This document shows positions 13,977 through 16,429 of a stretch of 16,429 nt of DNA, piece by piece (positions within the stretch are counted from its first letter, which is position 1; the number at the start of each line of letters is the position of its first letter). The position numbers and the translations under genes are program-made. The stretch is from Eubacterium sp. Lineage in GTDB: Bacteria; Bacillota_A; Clostridia; Lachnospirales; Lachnospiraceae. The stretch lies in assembly GCA_017475785.1 (NCBI GenBank), contig JAFVEX010000089.1:1-16429 (forward strand), written 5' to 3'. Under the pieces are notes generated by a model that saw only the letters and a list, made by a program, of their open reading frames with translations, was not told where the DNA came from and ran no database searches.

Positions 13977-15304
13977 CGCTGCAATTCATCCGCCAGCAGC
14001 GTAATCGTCACCTCTGTACCCTTGTCTTTTCCCTCGCTTCTGATAGAAAACAGGTCGTCACTTCCATAGAACAATTCCAGCCTTGTCATGACATTGTGAA
14101 GTCCCACGCCGTTGGAATCGGTTTCCGTCCTGTCCGCGATCGTTTTGCCCTCCATGATCGCGTCAATCTGTTCCTGTTCCATGCCGATTCCGTTGTCCTT
14201 GATACTCACGACGGCCCTGCCGCCCTCTCTGGAAGCCGTCAGCGTGATGCACGCTTTTCGCTCAATTCCCCTGATCCCGTGATTCACTGCATTTTCGACG
14301 ATCGGCTGCAGCATCATGCCTGGCATCGCAATATGCAGAAGCGACGCGTCGACTTTTTTTGTGTAATGAATTTCTCCTGAAAATCTCACATTCAGAATAT
14401 AGATGTAGTTATCCACGAGCGCAATCTCATCTGAGAGGGTCGTCTCTGCGCTCCCTTTCCGGATCCGGTACCGGAAAAAAGAAGCCACATTCTGAATATA
14501 GACTTCGGTCTGAGGCGCATCCTCCATCATGGCGAGCTGTGCGCCGGCGTTCAGCGTATTAAACAGGAAATGGGGGTTGATCTGCGCCTGAAGATAGCGA
14601 AGCTCCGCATCCTTCAGGTGTGCCGCCATTACAAGCTCCCGCTCCTGCACCGGGCTGAGAATATTTCTCGTCAGAAGAGAAATGATCGCAAGATTAACCA
14701 CCGAGGTCAGAATCAACATAACAAAGAAGATGATCTCCAGCGTGCCGAATGAGCGGATCAGCGCCTGATAATTCTTTGTGTTTTTATTAAAAAGCCTGTC
14801 GTTCAGGCTGTACAGGTAGGTATTGATGTACTGATAAACGCCGGAAGCCTCGCTGAAGGCTGCTTTGTAGCGTCCGACCATGCGGCCGCGCTGTGCGTTG
14901 ACCGCCTCCTCCGCGCAGGCCATATAAGTGTCCGAAAGATTCATGACATTTTCCGCAAGAATCCTGGCGTCAACGTCAAAGGAGGCAAGATTCAGGCGCT
15001 CTGTCATCTCTGAATAGCGCTGTGCCGTGCGGTAATACTCCTCCAGCGTGTCACTGGACCGCGTCTCGAGATATTCTCCGAGCATCTCCTGCACATCGCC
15101 AAGTACATCCGACAGGTCGTTTACCACGACATTTGAGGAATAGATCTGGTCGATCCTCCTGATCATGGTGTTTACATTGACAAACAGAAACAGATTCACC
15201 GCAAACATAATAATACTGGTAAATGCAAAAACGAGCGTCAGCTGATTCTGAATCGACATTTTTGCAAATGCCTGTCCGGATTTTTTCCGCCAGTCCCCGC
15301 TCAT
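13934..15304 (-). CDS. LytS/YesM-type sensor histidine kinase
   Basis: 456 aa membrane kinase. Two TM segments (about 21-43 and 186-212) flank an extracytoplasmic, mostly helical region (about 44-185) that probably contacts a sugar-binding sensor protein. The cytoplasmic part holds the His_kinase motif LQAQINPHFLFNTLN with phospho-acceptor H245, then an ATPase domain with N-box PIVENAVNHGI (about 334-344), DNGIGM (370-375) and GVGLHNVMTRLELFYG (about 399-414). No clear HAMP domain is seen, only a short linker. The ATG overlaps the stop of the upstream sensor gene as ATGA, indicating tight coupling. The C-terminus from about residue 443 (RDSEANEAAG...) is encoded by the 25-bp array and looks like an added tail after a complete ATPase domain. 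Confidence 0.93.
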   Translation of the reverse strand: MSGDWRKKSGQAFAKMSIQNQLTLVFAFTSIIMFAVNLFLFVNVNTMIRRIDQIYSSNVVVNDLSDVLGDVQEMLGEYLETRSSDTLEEYYRTAQRYSEMTERLNLASFDVDARILAENVMNLSDTYMACAEEAVNAQRGRMVGRYKAAFSEASGVYQYINTYLYSLNDRLFNKNTKNYQALIRSFGTLEIIFFVMLILTSVVNLAIISLLTRNILSPVQERELVMAAHLKDAELRYLQAQINPHFLFNTLNAGAQLAMMEDAPQTEVYIQNVASFFRYRIRKGSAETTLSDEIALVDNYIYILNVRFSGEIHYTKKVDASLLHIAMPGMMLQPIVENAVNHGIRGIERKACITLTASREGGRAVVSIKDNGIGMEQEQIDAIMEGKTIADRTETDSNGVGLHNVMTRLELFYGSDDLFSIRSEGKDKGTEVTITLLADELQRDSEANEAAGPQRQ

Positions 15305-16335
15305 TCCTGCACCTCTTCTTCCTCTTCCGGCTGCTGCCGGAATGCGGCTGCATTATCTGCGTTGACTACCTGCAGATCCATCGGTATATATTCATTCACA
15401 AATCCGTCCGTCTGGTATTCATCCAGAACACTGATGCAATTGGCGCCGATTCCGTGCGTATCGACGGCAATGGTCGAAGTCAGGATGTTTTTTTCGATTG
15501 CAGACAGGATCTTTTCATTAACATCATACCCGAACACCCGGGTCTCGCCCACCATATTATAATCAATCAGCGCCTGACACGCGCAGGACGTATCTTCCCG
15601 CGTCAGACAGATCAGCATGTCCGGGCGCTTTTTATTATCCATAATAAGATCCCCGATTTCCTGGACAGACTGGAACGGAACCCGGTAATCAATTGTCTTT
15701 GATTCCAGCGTAAACCGGTCCCCCATACCGCCCTTGTCCAGTGCCTCGCGGATGGCGCCAAACAGTATATTCTGATTGGCATTTTCATCTTTTACGCCCG
15801 TCAGAACAATGATCTTCTGCTTCCAGGGCGTGGCGTGCTTCATGATCTCCTCTGCATATAATGTGCCGAGGCTGTAGTAGCTGATCCCGACAAATGACTG
15901 CCGTTTGCTCTCCGCGTTGTCGGTAACAATCGTAACGACCGGGATCCCTGCCTCCACCGCTTTATCGATCATGCGGGTGATTGCTCCGGTCACGTAACCC
16001 TCCAGGATGATCCCGTCTATCTTCGCGTCAATCGCGATCTGCAGGAGTTCCTCGACGCTGTAATCTGCATTCAGGTCTTTTCCCATGAATTCTACATAAT
16101 CGCCGTTCTTCCGTCCCTCTTCGAAAACAGCGTTGTAGATGTCCTGATAAAAATCATCTGAAGTTTCATAGCAGATAAATGCATAGTGCTTGCGGTAGGA
16201 ACTGTCCTCCGATACGATCTGATATATTTGTCTTGCCTGATGCCGGAAATAGATCAGCCCGCACGTCGTAACGGCGATAAAGACAGCCAGTATGATAACT
16301 GCCGCTGCCCTCACATACTTATTCTTCATGATCAT
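15301..16335 (-). CDS. Membrane-anchored sugar-binding sensor protein (XylFII-like)
   Basis: 344 aa. A basic N-terminus and one hydrophobic segment (about 8-29) act as signal anchor; VTTC there is a poor lipobox. Residues about 38-325 are a Peripla_BP_4 (RbsB-like) sugar-binding fold: HYAFICYETSDDFYQDIYNAV, IDGIILEGYV, AGIPVVTIVTDNAES, GISYYSLGTLYAEE and VFGYDVNEKILSAIEKNI. The C-terminus is an acidic EEEEEVQE run. The gene precedes and overlaps the LytS-like kinase by 4 bp, the arrangement of XylFII-LytS systems in which a membrane-tethered binding protein presents sugar occupancy to the kinase's outer domain. ATG 16335 is preferred (AGGGG 8 nt upstream); GTG 16338 and ATG 16329 are possible. 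The ligand is unknown. Confidence 0.87.
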   Translation of the reverse strand: MIMKNKYVRAAAVIILAVFIAVTTCGLIYFRHQARQIYQIVSEDSSYRKHYAFICYETSDDFYQDIYNAVFEEGRKNGDYVEFMGKDLNADYSVEELLQIAIDAKIDGIILEGYVTGAITRMIDKAVEAGIPVVTIVTDNAESKRQSFVGISYYSLGTLYAEEIMKHATPWKQKIIVLTGVKDENANQNILFGAIREALDKGGMGDRFTLESKTIDYRVPFQSVQEIGDLIMDNKKRPDMLICLTREDTSCACQALIDYNMVGETRVFGYDVNEKILSAIEKNILTSTIAVDTHGIGANCISVLDEYQTDGFVNEYIPMDLQVVNADNAAAFRQQPEEEEEVQE

Positions 16336-16370
16336 CACCTGTTCCCCTGCAACTCACTCAGTAGAAAACA

Positions 16371-16392
16371 CGCGGGGCCTTATGGCCCCGCG
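16371..16392. terminator. Strong GC hairpin upstream of the sensor operon
   Basis: A perfect 9-bp stem CGCGGGGCC / GGCCCCGCG around TTAT. On the - strand it is followed by TGTTTTCT, on the + strand by a T-rich tail. It most likely ends a gene lying to the right. It leaves only about 35 bp before the sensor start, with no convincing promoter visible there, so read-through or an attenuation role is possible. Confidence 0.75.
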
Positions 16393-16403
16393 CGTCTTTA
16401 TTT

Positions 16404-16429
16404 TCAGGACGTTTTCAGCACATCTTTTA
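16404..16429 (-). CDS. Possible 3' end of an upstream gene
   Basis: A - strand frame entering from the right edge reads KDVLKTS and stops at 16404-16406, just 11 bp before the terminator hairpin. The position and residues fit the end of a real gene, but eight codons cannot prove it and no family can be named. Confidence 0.3.

Noticed and set aside
12481..14004. 507-codon open frame on the + strand
   Set aside because: It is antisense to the response regulator and the repeat array; the product has no recognisable domain, and the opposite strand encodes clear receiver and HTH motifs.

Overview
The window looks like a chromosomal segment from a moderately GC-rich Clostridia/Lachnospiraceae-type Firmicute. 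This is inferred from strong AGGAGG-type ribosome sites, YesN/LytS-family regulators, lipoproteins with Ser/Ala/Glu-rich linkers and a group I ECF metal transporter. No rRNA, tRNA, transposase, phage gene or CRISPR array is seen.

Left part (1-3200): the 3' part of an AraC-family regulator (+) converges on a hexokinase-family gene (-). The hexokinase is divergent from a Uma2-family (DUF820) gene (+) across a 309-bp gap. That gap holds overlapping promoters, TTATGT-type boxes and a foldable leader. The Uma2 gene ends inside four exact-period 35-bp tandem repeats, which fill the gap to the next, convergent gene.

Metal region (3197-6580): cbiM (with a fused C-terminal PDGL/CbiN-like part), cbiQ and cbiO form a complete cobalt/nickel ECF importer on the - strand. 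Divergent from it is a CsoR/RcnR/InrS-family metal sensor with 17 histidines in its first 48 residues. A CCCC-TT-GGGG palindrome in the shared intergenic region is a good candidate operator. A long hairpin ends the sensor gene.

Sugar region (6627-16392, all - strand, transcribed right to left): a membrane-anchored sugar-binding sensor protein, a LytS/YesM-type histidine kinase, a YesN-type response regulator and a XylF-like lipoprotein form one apparent operon, with ATGA overlaps at two junctions. A terminator follows. Then comes a ChvE-like lipoprotein, a two-domain sugar ATPase (GguA/MmsA) and a permease (GguB/MmsB), with their own candidate promoter. The arrangement matches the XylFII-LytS-YesN type of sugar-sensing system controlling an adjacent aldose ABC importer, but with an extra XylF-like binding protein in the signalling operon. 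The hexokinase further left could phosphorylate imported hexose, though no shared operon is visible.

Unusual theme: at least four tandem repeats lie in 16 kb. They are a 35-bp array (4 copies), a 25-bp array (about 11 copies) between kinase and regulator, a 21-bp array (5 copies) in the ChvE linker, and a 39-bp duplication inside the hexokinase. Three genes take their stop codons from within tandem arrays. The 35-bp and 25-bp arrays are the least explained features of the window.
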